DNA from: VXYL01 sp965243175
GTDB lineage: Bacteria > Pseudomonadota > Gammaproteobacteria > Pseudomonadales > Azotimanducaceae
Assembly (NCBI GenBank): GCA_965243175.1
Contig: OZ251532.1
Location: forward strand, 4,650,001-4,714,000
Length of the DNA stretch: 64,000 bases
Direction: 5' to 3'
Part shown: piece by piece, positions 15,549 to 24,542 of the stretch
Layout of the letters: each line of letters begins with the position of its first letter
Numbering within the stretch: the first letter of the stretch is position 1
Translations under genes and position numbers: made by a program
Notes under the pieces: model-generated
What the model was told of the DNA's origin: nothing
The model's input: the letters and a program-made list of their open reading frames with translations, nothing else
The model's database searches: none

Positions 15549-18138
15549 CGCAAGTCTCGGTCCTGTCCCCCAGAGTGCAGAACCAGAAGCAATGCCCGGG
15601 TGTGCCGCGCTCGTTGTCCGGACAGTCTCCGTACGACCACGTCGCGCCCGAAACGCAGTTCCTGTTCGATCCGCACAGCGTCGCTGGTACCGAACAGCTC
15701 TGCGTGTTGCAGGAGCGGCTCTCCGTTGCGGTACTCGATCCTGGACAGGAACCACCACACGCTTCCGTCACGGTCTTTCCCCTCGTTCTGCTCCTGCTCT
15801 GCGTGCCGCCGCCGCAGGTCGCGCTGCACGCACCCCAATCACTCCATTGTCCCCAGGAGCCCCACTGGCAGTCGCTTGGTGGTTTCGTACCCGTCGCAGG
15901 GCGGGTCGTGGTGCAGTCGCCAGTGTTGCAGCCGGCGTTGCAGGTTCGCGTCTGGGTGAAGGACTGCCCTGCGCAGACCGAGCCGACTCCGGGAGACCAC
16001 GGGTCCCGACCGCACTCCACAGGGCAGTCGTGCGTATTGCAGGCTTGGCTTCGTGTTTCGGTGGCCGATCCAGGACAGGCACCGCCGCACGCTGCCGGCG
16101 CTGTCTTGCTTCTCGTTCTGCTGCTGCTCTGCGTGCCGCCGCCGCAGGTCGCGCTGCACGCACCCCAATCACTCCATTGTCCCCAGGAGCCCCACTGGCA
16201 GTCGCTTGGTGGTTTCGTACCCGTCGCAAGGCGGGTCGTGGTGCAGTCGCCAGTGTTGCAGCCGGCGTTGCAGGTTCGCGTCTGGGTGAAGGACTGCCCT
16301 GCGCAGACCGAGCCGACTCCGGGAGACCACGGGTCCCGACCGCACTCCACAGGGCAGTCGTGCGTATTGCAGGCTTGGCTTCGTGTTTCGGTGGCCGATC
16401 CAGGACAGGCACCGCCGCACGCTGCCGGCGCTGTCTTGCTTCTCGTTCTGCTGCTGCTCTGCGTGCCGCCGTCGCAACTGACGCTGCAGTCGGTCCAGTC
16501 ACTCCATTGCGACCAAGGTCCCCACACACAGTCGCTTGCCTCCCTCGCCCCGGGCTCAGAACGACTCGTGGAGCAGTCGCCGGTGTTGCAGCCGGCGTTG
16601 CAGCTTCGCGTCTGGGTGAAGGAATCCCCTGTGCAGACCGTGTCGGGACTCGGAGACCAAGCGCCACTGCCGCAAGTTACGCAGGACTTCGTCCCCGGCA
16701 GCGTGCGGATCGTGGCGCAGTTGCCGGTGTTGCAGCCGCTGCGGCAGCTTCGCGTCTGCGTGAAGGATTGCCCCGAGCAGACCGTGGAACGGCTCGGCGA
16801 CCAGGCGCCGCCGCAGGTGATCGATGCCGTCACGCAGTGCATCATTCCTGTTGCGCTGCGGCTCGTGGCGCAGTCGCCGTCATTGCAGCCGGCATTGCAG
16901 GTGCGCGTCTGGGTGAAGGACTGTCCCGAGCAGACCGTGGCCGGGCTCGGCGACCAAGCTCCACCGCAGGTCACGCAGGACTTCGTCCCCGTCGCACTGC
17001 GGCTCGTGGAGCAGTCGCCGTCATTGCAGCCGGCGTTGCAGGTGCGCGTCTGGGTGAGGGATTGCCCTGAACAGACGGTGGAGGCGCTCGGAGACCAAGC
17101 ACCGCCGCAGGAGACTTGGGCCGGCGGCGGTTTCGCCAAGGAGCAGGTGGCGGAGTTCGAGCCGCCATGGTCGCCGTCGCAACGCCAGCGGTAGTGGCTC
17201 GTCGTGTCCGCGAACGCGGCGTCGTTGGCCGTTCCCGAACTGCAACCGTTCCTGGCGCTCTCGTCGCACACGCCGTCCACCGGCCGGCGCTTGAAGCACT
17301 TGTCCGAGTTCGCGCCGCCATGCTCGCCGTCGCAGCGCCAGAGGTACGCGGTGGCGATGTCCGCGAACGCGGCGTCGTTGGCCGTTCCCGAACTGCAGCC
17401 GTTGCGGACGGTCTCGTCGCAGACCCCATCCACCGGCACGTCCTGCACGCGGATGAAGCACTTGTCCGAGTTCGCGCCGCCACGCTCGCCGTCGCAGCGC
17501 CAGAGGTAGCCGTTGGGGGTGTCCGGGAAGGCGTCGTCGTTGGCCGTGCCTGCGGAGCAGCCGTTGCGCACGCTCTCGTCGCACACGCCATCCACCGGCA
17601 TGCGCATGAAGCACTTGTCCGAGTTCGCGCCACCGTGCTCGCCGTCGCAGCGCCAGAGGTAGCCGTTGGGGGTGTCCGGGAAGGCGTCGTCGTTGGCCGT
17701 GCCTGCGGAGCAGCCGTTGCGTACGCTTTCGTCGCACGCACCATCCACGGGGAGGAATTTGACGCATCGCCCGGAGTTCGCGCCGGCGTTCAGGCCGTCG
17801 CAGCGCCACGCGTACATGTCGGGCCGGTCCGGGAACGCGCCATCGTTGGGCCTGCCCGCCGAGCAGCCGTTGCGTACGCTCTCGTCGCATACGCCGTCCA
17901 CGGACACGTACAGAACGCACTTCTCGGAGTTCGCGCCGCCGTTCAAGCCGTCGCAGCGCCACACATGGACGACCTGGCTGTCCGGGAACACGGCGTCGTT
18001 CGGTCTGCCAGCGGCGCAACCGTTGCGCACGCCCTCGTTGCAGACGCCGTCTATCGGCTCCTGCCCCGCCGCGCCTTGGGCGGTCCACAGGGCCCAACCG
18101 AGCAACACGGCCGCGCCCATGCCGGATGCTCTTGCCAT
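15541..18138 (-). CDS. Secreted thrombospondin type 1 repeat protein with cysteine-rich N-terminal repeats
   Basis: This 865-residue protein has a signal peptide (GAAVLLGWALWTAQGAAG). Residues about 27-336 are six ~51-residue repeats of the form DGVCDESVRNGC...WRCDG...GGANSDKC, which I do not recognise. Residues about 345-830 alternate six short units (CGGAWSPS...VCSGQSFTQTR(T/S)C) with three canonical thrombospondin type 1 repeats (WSQWSDW..CS(V/A)(S/T)C.GGTQS.SRTR). The C terminus is a short Cys-rich cap. Thrombospondin repeats bind glycans and matrix proteins in animals. It is first in a three-gene operon with the M12B metalloprotease and the LRR protein, divergent from the RND pump. The ATG at 18138 follows a GGGGGCAGG stretch. 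A 330-bp segment is exactly duplicated but for one base. Confidence 0.87.
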   Translation of the reverse strand: MARASGMGAAVLLGWALWTAQGAAGQEPIDGVCNEGVRNGCAAGRPNDAVFPDSQVVHVWRCDGLNGGANSEKCVLYVSVDGVCDESVRNGCSAGRPNDGAFPDRPDMYAWRCDGLNAGANSGRCVKFLPVDGACDESVRNGCSAGTANDDAFPDTPNGYLWRCDGEHGGANSDKCFMRMPVDGVCDESVRNGCSAGTANDDAFPDTPNGYLWRCDGERGGANSDKCFIRVQDVPVDGVCDETVRNGCSSGTANDAAFADIATAYLWRCDGEHGGANSDKCFKRRPVDGVCDESARNGCSSGTANDAAFADTTSHYRWRCDGDHGGSNSATCSLAKPPPAQVSCGGAWSPSASTVCSGQSLTQTRTCNAGCNDGDCSTSRSATGTKSCVTCGGAWSPSPATVCSGQSFTQTRTCNAGCNDGDCATSRSATGMMHCVTASITCGGAWSPSRSTVCSGQSFTQTRSCRSGCNTGNCATIRTLPGTKSCVTCGSGAWSPSPDTVCTGDSFTQTRSCNAGCNTGDCSTSRSEPGAREASDCVWGPWSQWSDWTDCSVSCDGGTQSSSRTRSKTAPAACGGACPGSATETRSQACNTHDCPVECGRDPWSPGVGSVCAGQSFTQTRTCNAGCNTGDCTTTRLATGTKPPSDCQWGSWGQWSDWGACSATCGGGTQSSSRTRSKTAPAACGGACPGSATETRSQACNTHDCPVECGRDPWSPGVGSVCAGQSFTQTRTCNAGCNTGDCTTTRPATGTKPPSDCQWGSWGQWSDWGACSATCGGGTQSRSRTRGKTVTEACGGSCPGSSTATESRSCNTQSCSVPATLCGSNRNCVSGATWSYGDCPDNERGTPGHCFWFCTLGDRTETCDD
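15811..16470 (-). repeat. 330-bp tandem duplication inside the thrombospondin-repeat gene
   Basis: Bases 15811-16140 and 16141-16470 are identical except for one position that I found (15899 G versus 16229 A), which changes one proline to leucine. Each copy encodes 110 residues: one canonical thrombospondin repeat plus one short Cys unit. The reading frame is kept. Near-identity at the DNA level implies a recent duplication or ongoing gene conversion. Confidence 0.93.
17130..18070 (-). repeat. Six tandem ~153-bp cysteine-rich repeats
   Basis: Six consecutive units of about 51 codons in the thrombospondin-repeat gene share two opening cysteines eight residues apart, an N-D-x-x-F-x-D stretch, WRCDG and a closing GGANSxKC. 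The third and fourth units are nearly identical at the DNA level (around 17468-17600 and 17621-17750), so the array is probably expanding by unequal exchange. Confidence 0.85.
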
Positions 18139-18406
18139 ACGCCTGCCCCCGCTTCGTCTCCGACAGCGAGTGTACACGGTGAACGCCACGACAACGCAAA
18201 GCGGCGAAGTTCGCCAATTCAAGGCCAAGCCCACGCTGCCTGCTGCCGACCGCCGCCTTGGAACTCTTCCCCAAGACGTAAATGAAATCAATGGGTTGAA
18301 GCCGAAACATCGGTTCGCTTCCGGTCGATGGCATGAATAGTGCTCTTGCGAAATCCAAGCAATGAACGCTCCGGCGAGTGGGCGTTCCAAGTGGAGAGGG
18401 CGTGGA

Positions 18407-21400
18407 ATGAGGCTGATACGCACTTTCGTCGAGCATCGCTTGGCCGCCAATCTCGGCATGGCGCTGATGGTGCTGGCTGGCGTTTGGGCGATTTCGGAGC
18501 TGCGGGTGCAGCTGAACCCCGACCAGCCGCGGCCCTACGTCAATACGCAGATCAGCTGGCGGGGCGCCAGCGCGGAGGACGTCGAGAAGCTCGTCACCAC
18601 GCCGCTCGAACAGCAGTTGAAGACCATCCCGGACGTCCGTTCGGTGTGGAGCGTCACCCGCGACGGTTCGTCCTTCGTAGAGGTCGAAATCGAGCCGGAC
18701 GCGGACGTGCAGGACGCCGTGGATCGCGTCAAGCAGGGCGTCTCGCAGATCCGCAGCCTGCCGCCGGACATCGAACCGCCGTCGATCTACGCGCTGCGCC
18801 AGCGCGACTTGGTGGCGGCGGTGCTGGTCACCGGCAGCGGCAGCCTGGACGAACTCATTCCGCTGGTGCGCGAGATGGAGAACGAACTGCTCGGCCGCGG
18901 CATCGACGCGGTGGAGTTCGTCGGCCTGCCGACCCAGGAGATCGCCATCCAGGTGGACAGCCGGACGCTGTTCGAGCTGGGCCTCACCTTCGCCGAACTC
19001 GGTGCCCAGCTGGCCGCGCTCTCTACCGATTCGCCCGGCGGAACCATCGGCGCTGGGGATCTCTCCCGCCAGCTGCGCAGCCTCGATCAACGCCGCGACG
19101 CCGCGCAGTTCGAGAACCTGCCGGTCACCACGGCGTCCGGCGCCTTGGTGCGCCTCGGCGACATCGCCAAAGTGGAGCGGCGCGGCCACGTCGACCAGCC
19201 CTACATGACGGTCGGCGGCAAGCCGGCAATCGCCCTCTTCGTGCGCCGCGACATGGAATCGGACTCGCTGGAGGCGGCCAGCAATCTCAACGCCTACCTG
19301 GACGCCAAGCGCCCCACCTTGCCGGAGGGCGTCTCCTTCAACCTCTTCCTGGAAGCGTGGGCCTTCATCCGCGACGAACTGCGGCTGATCGTCGGCAACG
19401 GCCTCGGCGGCCTCGCGTTCGTCATCGTCGCCCTGGTGGTGTTCCTGCGCGTGGGGCCTGCGTTCTGGGTGACGATGGGCATTCCGGTGACGTTCCTCGC
19501 CTCCCTGCTCGGCTTCTACTACCTCGGCGGCACCATCAACGCGGTCAGTCTGATCGGCTTCATCATGGCTCTGGGTATCGTCGTCGACGACGCCATCGTG
19601 GTCGGCGAAGAGGCCCTCACGCAGTTCGACGCTGGCAAGTCGCCGGCGGAAGCGGCGACCGCTGGCGCCAAGCGCATGTTCGCGCCGGTGGTGGCGTCCT
19701 CCCTGACCACGCTGTGCGCCTTCACGCCGCTGATCACCTCGGAAGACGCGCCGCTCACCGAGATCGCACTGATCATGCTGGTGGTCATCAGCGCGTCCCT
19801 GGTCGAGTGCTTCCTGATCCTGCCCGGCCACTTGCGGCACGCCTTCGAGCGGGCGCGCCGGAAGCAGCCGAGCAAACTGCGCCAACGCTTCAACGCCGGT
19901 TTCGCCCACTTCCGCGAGCAGCGCTTCCGCCCCTTGGTGCGCTACGCCGTGGCCAATCGCGCCGTCACGATGAGCATCGCCATCGGCATGTTTCTGGTGA
20001 CGCTGCTGATCTGGACGGCGGGCTGGCTGAAGATGGAGATGAACCTGCACGTCGACTTCGAGGAAATCCGCGCCGACGTGCGCTTCGTCTCCGGCGCCAC
20101 GACCGAGGACAAGCACCGCTTCATGGCGCATCTCGAGGAAGCGTTGGCGGACGCGGACGCGGCCGAGGGCGGCGGCAACCTCGTCAACCAGGTCGTGCAG
20201 ATGAACACGGCGCGCATCAACAACGAGTTCAAGGGCGGCCCGCAGTTCGCCTCCATCCGCGTCGAAATGGTGTCGCCGGAGAAGCGCGCCCTTTCCGCGG
20301 ACGAGTTCTCGGCGACGTGGCGCAAGAGCGCGCGGCGCTCGCCGGTGGTGGACGCCCTGACCATCGCCCAGGAACGCAGCTGGTCGTCGGACTTCTCCAT
20401 CCTGCTCAAGGGCTCGGACGCCGCGGCCTTGAAGCGCGCCGCGGACGACGCGATGGCCGAACTGGTGACCCTGAACGGCGTCTCCAACCTGCGCGACAAC
20501 CTGCCCTGGGGCCGCGACCAATGGCTCTTGAACCTCACCACCCAGGGCCGCGCGCTAGGCCTCTCCACCGGCGATCTCGGCCGCCAGCTCCGCGCCGCCT
20601 ACGATGGCCGCCGCATCCAGATCTTCCAAGACCGCGAGAACGAACTGGAAGTGCGCCTGATGCTGCCGGAGAGCGAACGCGCGGACCTCTCGCGCATCGG
20701 CCGCTTTCCGGTGAAGACGCCGGGCGGCGAGATGCTGCCGCTGGCCACCGTGGCCGACATCGAAGCGCGGCGCGGCATCGACGCCATCCGCCACCACAAC
20801 GCCGAACGCACGCTCTCCATTCGCGGCGACGTCGACTTCGGCGTCATCAGCGGCGGCGAGGTGGTCGAGTACTTCAACGAGAACATCCGCGAACGGCTGG
20901 TGGAGCGCTACGGCATCAGCACCCGCCTCGACGAACTGAGCCTGGCGCAGTACGAGACCACCAGCGCGTTCGCCGTGCAGTTTCCGATTGCGCTGGCGCT
21001 CATCTACGTGGTGCTGGCGTGGATCTTCGCGTCGTGGAGCTGGCCGCTCGCGGTGATGGCGGCCATCCCGCTGGGGCTGACCGGCGCCATCCTCGGCCAC
21101 GTGCTGCTCGGCCTGCACATCAATCCGATGTCGCTGCTCGGCCTGTTCGCGCTCACGGGAATCATCGTCAACGACTCCATCATCCTGGTGAACACCTACA
21201 AGCGCCTCGTCGCCGAAGGCACGGCGCCGCATCAGGCCATCGAGGACGCGGTGTGCATGAGATTGCGCCCGGTGCTGCTCACCTCGTTGACGACGCTCGC
21301 CGGCCTGTTCCCGCTGATGCTGGAACAAGCGCCCATCGGCGCAATCTTCAAGCCGCTGGCTGCGGCCATCTGCTTCGGTCTGCTGTACGGCACGCTGCTG

Positions 21401-21535
21401 GTGCTGGTGGTGATTCCGGTGCTGCTCTCGCTGGTGATCGGCGCCGGCGAACGCGCCGCCGACTGGCGCCGGCGCATCGGGCTGAGGATTCGGGAGTTGG
21501 TGCCGCGCCAGGCCGAAGTCCGCACAGGAACATGA
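18407..21535 (+). CDS. RND-family efflux transporter, inner-membrane pump
   Basis: This 1,042-residue resistance-nodulation-division transporter has the usual duplicated architecture of twelve membrane helices and two large periplasmic loops. The proton-relay aspartate pair lies in the fourth helix (GIVVDDAIVVGEE), and the second half has ALTGIIVNDSIILVNTYKRL. Early blocks (LNPDQPRPYVNTQISWRGAS, EDVEKLVTTPLEQQLK) are typical of the AcrB/MdtB-like group. The ATG at 18407 has GGAGAGG nine bases upstream; ATG 18362 is an alternative. It is followed after 12 bases by its membrane-fusion partner. No outer-membrane TolC gene is in the window, so a genome-wide TolC is presumably shared. Confidence 0.92.
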   Translation: MRLIRTFVEHRLAANLGMALMVLAGVWAISELRVQLNPDQPRPYVNTQISWRGASAEDVEKLVTTPLEQQLKTIPDVRSVWSVTRDGSSFVEVEIEPDADVQDAVDRVKQGVSQIRSLPPDIEPPSIYALRQRDLVAAVLVTGSGSLDELIPLVREMENELLGRGIDAVEFVGLPTQEIAIQVDSRTLFELGLTFAELGAQLAALSTDSPGGTIGAGDLSRQLRSLDQRRDAAQFENLPVTTASGALVRLGDIAKVERRGHVDQPYMTVGGKPAIALFVRRDMESDSLEAASNLNAYLDAKRPTLPEGVSFNLFLEAWAFIRDELRLIVGNGLGGLAFVIVALVVFLRVGPAFWVTMGIPVTFLASLLGFYYLGGTINAVSLIGFIMALGIVVDDAIVVGEEALTQFDAGKSPAEAATAGAKRMFAPVVASSLTTLCAFTPLITSEDAPLTEIALIMLVVISASLVECFLILPGHLRHAFERARRKQPSKLRQRFNAGFAHFREQRFRPLVRYAVANRAVTMSIAIGMFLVTLLIWTAGWLKMEMNLHVDFEEIRADVRFVSGATTEDKHRFMAHLEEALADADAAEGGGNLVNQVVQMNTARINNEFKGGPQFASIRVEMVSPEKRALSADEFSATWRKSARRSPVVDALTIAQERSWSSDFSILLKGSDAAALKRAADDAMAELVTLNGVSNLRDNLPWGRDQWLLNLTTQGRALGLSTGDLGRQLRAAYDGRRIQIFQDRENELEVRLMLPESERADLSRIGRFPVKTPGGEMLPLATVADIEARRGIDAIRHHNAERTLSIRGDVDFGVISGGEVVEYFNENIRERLVERYGISTRLDELSLAQYETTSAFAVQFPIALALIYVVLAWIFASWSWPLAVMAAIPLGLTGAILGHVLLGLHINPMSLLGLFALTGIIVNDSIILVNTYKRLVAEGTAPHQAIEDAVCMRLRPVLLTSLTTLAGLFPLMLEQAPIGAIFKPLAAAICFGLLYGTLLVLVVIPVLLSLVIGAGERAADWRRRIGLRIRELVPRQAEVRTGT

Positions 21536-21547
21536 GAGGGTAGAAAC

Positions 21548-22867
21548 GTGGACGAAGGGATTACGCACAACGCCCGTCAATCGATTGGCAAGCGGCTGCT
21601 CTCGCGGCTGCGCACCATCAAGCGCCGCAACTGGGTGCTGATGGGCGTCCTGGGAACGACCGCGCTGGTGAGCACCGGCCTGGTCGCGTTCGCACCGGAA
21701 CCCGACCGCGTGCCAGCCGACCGGAGCGCCCTGCCGGTCATCGGCGAACGGGTCGCGCCGGGCGTCCACTCGCCGCACCTGAACCTGTTTGGCCGCGTCG
21801 AAACGCCGCACAGCGCCAGCCTCACCGCCCTCGTCTCGGCGGCCGTAGCCGGCCTTGAAGCCAAGGAAGGCGAGCGCGTGGCCGCAGGCGCGGTGCTCGT
21901 GCAGCTCGACACCACGGACGCTCGATTGATGTTGCGGCGTCGGCAAGCCGCCGTGGCGCAGGCGGAAGCGGACCTCGAAGCGCTCAAGCTCGCCGGCTTG
22001 GACGACGCGGAAGTGCTTGAACACCAGAAGCAGCTGCAACGCCTGGCGCAGAACAAGGTGGAGCGCCACCGGCAACTGCGCGAGCAGGGGTCGATCTCCC
22101 AGGAAACAATGAACGCGGTGCTGCAGGAGAGCCACGCGCAGTCCATCGCCCTCTCGCGGCAGCGCAATCTGGTGGACGGCTTCGAGCACCGCCTGGCGCG
22201 CTCGATGGCGCAGTTGGAAACCGCCACCGCAGCCTTGGAGGAGGCGAAAGTGAACCTGGAGCGCACCAGCATCCGCGCCCCCTTCGCCGGCCGCGTCACG
22301 CGCATCGCCGTGGCGCCGGGAGAGCTGGTCTCCCCCGGTCTGGTCGTCGCCGAAATCTACGACGACAGCGCTCTCGAAGTCCGCGTACAGATCCCCACCG
22401 CGCATCTGCCAACGCTGGAACGGGCATTGGCGGCCGGGCAGAACCCGGCGGCAAGCGTGGACTTCGGCGACCGCCGCGCGAATGGCGCCCTAGACCGCCT
22501 AGTCGGCGCAGTTGCCAAGGGCCAGTCTGGCGTCGATGGCTTGGTAAGGCTCGAAGGTGGTGCCCGCCCGCCGGACCTCGGCCGCGCCGTCAATCTGCGC
22601 ATCACGCTGCCGCCGGTGGCCAACGCGGTGGCCGTTCCGGTCCCGTCAGTGTACGGCCAACGCCGCCTGTTCCTGATCGAAGACGACCTGCTCGTCGGCA
22701 TCGACATCGAACGCCTAGGCGAAACAACCACCCCCGACGGCACCCTCAAGCTGCTGGTTCGCGCTCCCGCATTGGCGAACGGCGCCACGATCCTCTCGTC
22801 GCAACTCTCGAACGCCGTCACCGGCTTGCGGGTGAGTGTCGCGCCGGAGGAAGGCGACGCGGCTTGA
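21548..22867 (+). CDS. RND efflux periplasmic adaptor (membrane-fusion protein)
   Basis: This 439-residue protein starts with GTG at 21548. One membrane anchor near residues 28-48 (WVLMGVLGTTALVSTGLVAF) is followed by the split lipoyl domain (VSAAVAGLEAKEGERVAAGAVLVQLD ... IRAPFAGRVTRIAVAPGELV) around a long alpha-helical hairpin (about residues 120-235), then beta-barrel and membrane-proximal parts. This is the HlyD/AcrA architecture linking the RND pump to an outer-membrane channel. It lies 12 bases after the pump gene and is clearly in the same operon. The cargo is unknown. Confidence 0.9.
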   Translation: MDEGITHNARQSIGKRLLSRLRTIKRRNWVLMGVLGTTALVSTGLVAFAPEPDRVPADRSALPVIGERVAPGVHSPHLNLFGRVETPHSASLTALVSAAVAGLEAKEGERVAAGAVLVQLDTTDARLMLRRRQAAVAQAEADLEALKLAGLDDAEVLEHQKQLQRLAQNKVERHRQLREQGSISQETMNAVLQESHAQSIALSRQRNLVDGFEHRLARSMAQLETATAALEEAKVNLERTSIRAPFAGRVTRIAVAPGELVSPGLVVAEIYDDSALEVRVQIPTAHLPTLERALAAGQNPAASVDFGDRRANGALDRLVGAVAKGQSGVDGLVRLEGGARPPDLGRAVNLRITLPPVANAVAVPVPSVYGQRRLFLIEDDLLVGIDIERLGETTTPDGTLKLLVRAPALANGATILSSQLSNAVTGLRVSVAPEEGDAA

Positions 22868-22958
22868 CGGCAAGCCCTGCCCGCTTCCGAACCGTCGTGT
22901 TTGCCAATCCTCCTTCGCCACTTACAATCGCCATTCCGACCGGCTGCAAGGGGCCGCG

Positions 22959-23186
22959 ATGGTCGAAGACATCGAGGCGCGGCTGCGCGACGCGCTTGGC
23001 GAGGCGGAAGTCGCGGTGGATGGCGAGGGCAATCGGTTCGTCATCGACGTGGTCTCGGACGACTTCGAGGGCTTGAGCCGCGTCAAGCGGCAGCAGGCGG
23101 TCTACGCGGCGATCCAGGACCTGATCGCCTCCGGCGCCATTCACGCCGTCACCATCAGGGCTGCGACGAAGGCGGAACGCAGTTGA
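22959..23186 (+). CDS. ibaG: BolA-family protein IbaG
   Basis: This 75-residue protein matches the BolA fold: VEDIEARLRDALGEAEVAVDGEGNRF, then FEGLSRVKRQQAVYAAIQDLI and a C-terminal IHAVTIRA. The VKRQQ...Y block is typical of the IbaG/YrbA branch, which works with monothiol glutaredoxins in iron-sulfur and acid-stress physiology. The ATG at 22959 is chosen because it matches family length; the upstream reading is unrelated sequence. In many gammaproteobacteria the order is ibaG-murA-hisG-hisD. Here hisD follows after seven bases and the two genes between are missing. Confidence 0.85.
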   Translation: MVEDIEARLRDALGEAEVAVDGEGNRFVIDVVSDDFEGLSRVKRQQAVYAAIQDLIASGAIHAVTIRAATKAERS

Positions 23187-23193
23187 ACGCCTC

Positions 23194-24495
23194 GTGATCC
23201 GGCGCTTGTGTACCCGCTCGGCGGGGTTCGAGGGCGAACTTCAGGCGCTTCTCGCTTGGGAGGCCAGGGAGTCTTCGGAGGTTGCCGACATTGCCGCGGC
23301 CGCCATGAAAGCGGTGCGCGAGGGTGGCGACGCGGCGCTTCTGGACCTCGTGCGCAGGCACGACAACCTGCGCGTGTCGGATGTGGCCGCTTTGGAACTC
23401 CACGCCGAGGACCTCGACCGCGCTTTGGCCTCTTTGCCGGCCGCGGGTCGCGCTTCGCTGGAGGCCGCGGCGACTCGGATTCGCAGCTATCACGAACGGC
23501 AGCCAGGTGCCGACTTCACGTTCGTGGACGATCTTGGCAACGAACTGGGGCAGCGCGTCACGCCGCTCGACCGCGTGGGCGTCTACGTGCCTGGCGGCCA
23601 GGCGGCCTATCCCTCCACGGTGCTGATGACGGTGATTCCCGCCCGCGTGGCCGGTGTCGGCGAAGTGGTCGTCACCGTGCCGACGCCGAACGGCGAACGC
23701 AACGCCCATGTGCTCGCCGCCATGCGCATCGCTGGCGTGGACCGGGTGTTCACGGTGGGGGGGCCGCAAGCCATCGCCGCGCTCGCCTACGGTACGGACA
23801 CCGTGCCGAGAGTGGACAAGATCGTGGGCCCCGGCGGGGCACTTGTCGCTGCGGCGAAGCGGCTGGCGTTCGGCCCGGTGGGCATCGACTCCATCGCCGG
23901 GCCGAGCGAAGTGCTGATCGTCTCGGACGGCAGCGCCGCCCCGCGCTGGATGGCCCTCGATTTGCTGGCGCAAGCAGAACACGATGTCACCGCGCAGGCG
24001 ATTCTGCTCAGCCCGGACGCAGCGCATCTGGACCGCGTGGAGGCCGCCCTCGAAACCGAGCTGAAACGTCTGTCGCGAGCCGACATCATCCGCCGCTCGC
24101 TCGCCGAGCGCGGCGCTTTGGTGCGAACGCGGGACTTGGCGGAAGCCTGCGAGATTGCGAACCGCGTTGCCCCGGAGCACCTCGAACTCGCTGTGCGCGA
24201 CCCGGACGCCCTGCTGCCGGCCATCCGCCACGCCGGCGCCATCTTCCTCGGCGCGTGGTCGGCGGAAGTCCTGGGAGACTACAGCGCCGGCCCCAGCCAC
24301 GTGCTGCCGACCTTCGGCACCGCCCGCTACGCCTCCCCCCTCGGCGTGTCGGACTTCCAGAAGCGCTCGTCCATCATCCGCTCGACCGCCGCATCGGTGG
24401 CCCCGCTGGCCAGAATCGCCGCCGACATCGCATCAGCCGAAGGCCTGACCGCCCACGCGGCATCCGCCCGCGCCCGTTTGGGCGACAACTGCTGA
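23194..24495 (+). CDS. hisD: Histidinol dehydrogenase
   Basis: This 433-residue enzyme performs the last two steps of histidine synthesis, oxidising L-histidinol to histidine with two NAD molecules. The family blocks are complete: RVGVYVPGGQAAYPSTVLM, FTVGGPQAIAALAYGT, IDSIAGPSEVLIVSD, the zinc-site stretch LLAQAEHDVTAQAIL, NRVAPEHLEL and GDYSAGPSHVLPT. Length is typical. The start is GTG at 23194, seven bases after ibaG. No other his genes are in the window. An apparently acquired restriction-modification pair begins 47 bases downstream on the other strand. Confidence 0.95.
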   Translation: MIRRLCTRSAGFEGELQALLAWEARESSEVADIAAAAMKAVREGGDAALLDLVRRHDNLRVSDVAALELHAEDLDRALASLPAAGRASLEAAATRIRSYHERQPGADFTFVDDLGNELGQRVTPLDRVGVYVPGGQAAYPSTVLMTVIPARVAGVGEVVVTVPTPNGERNAHVLAAMRIAGVDRVFTVGGPQAIAALAYGTDTVPRVDKIVGPGGALVAAAKRLAFGPVGIDSIAGPSEVLIVSDGSAAPRWMALDLLAQAEHDVTAQAILLSPDAAHLDRVEAALETELKRLSRADIIRRSLAERGALVRTRDLAEACEIANRVAPEHLELAVRDPDALLPAIRHAGAIFLGAWSAEVLGDYSAGPSHVLPTFGTARYASPLGVSDFQKRSSIIRSTAASVAPLARIAADIASAEGLTAHAASARARLGDNC

Positions 24496-24542
24496 GGACT
24501 CTACGCGGCAGCGGAGATCGGCGTGGGAGGCCGGTGTTTGCA

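Noticed and set aside
17021..20521. A 1,166-codon minus-strand frame across the RND and TSP1 genes
   Set aside because: It is antisense to the RND pump and out of frame with the TSP1 gene, which both show convincing domains.
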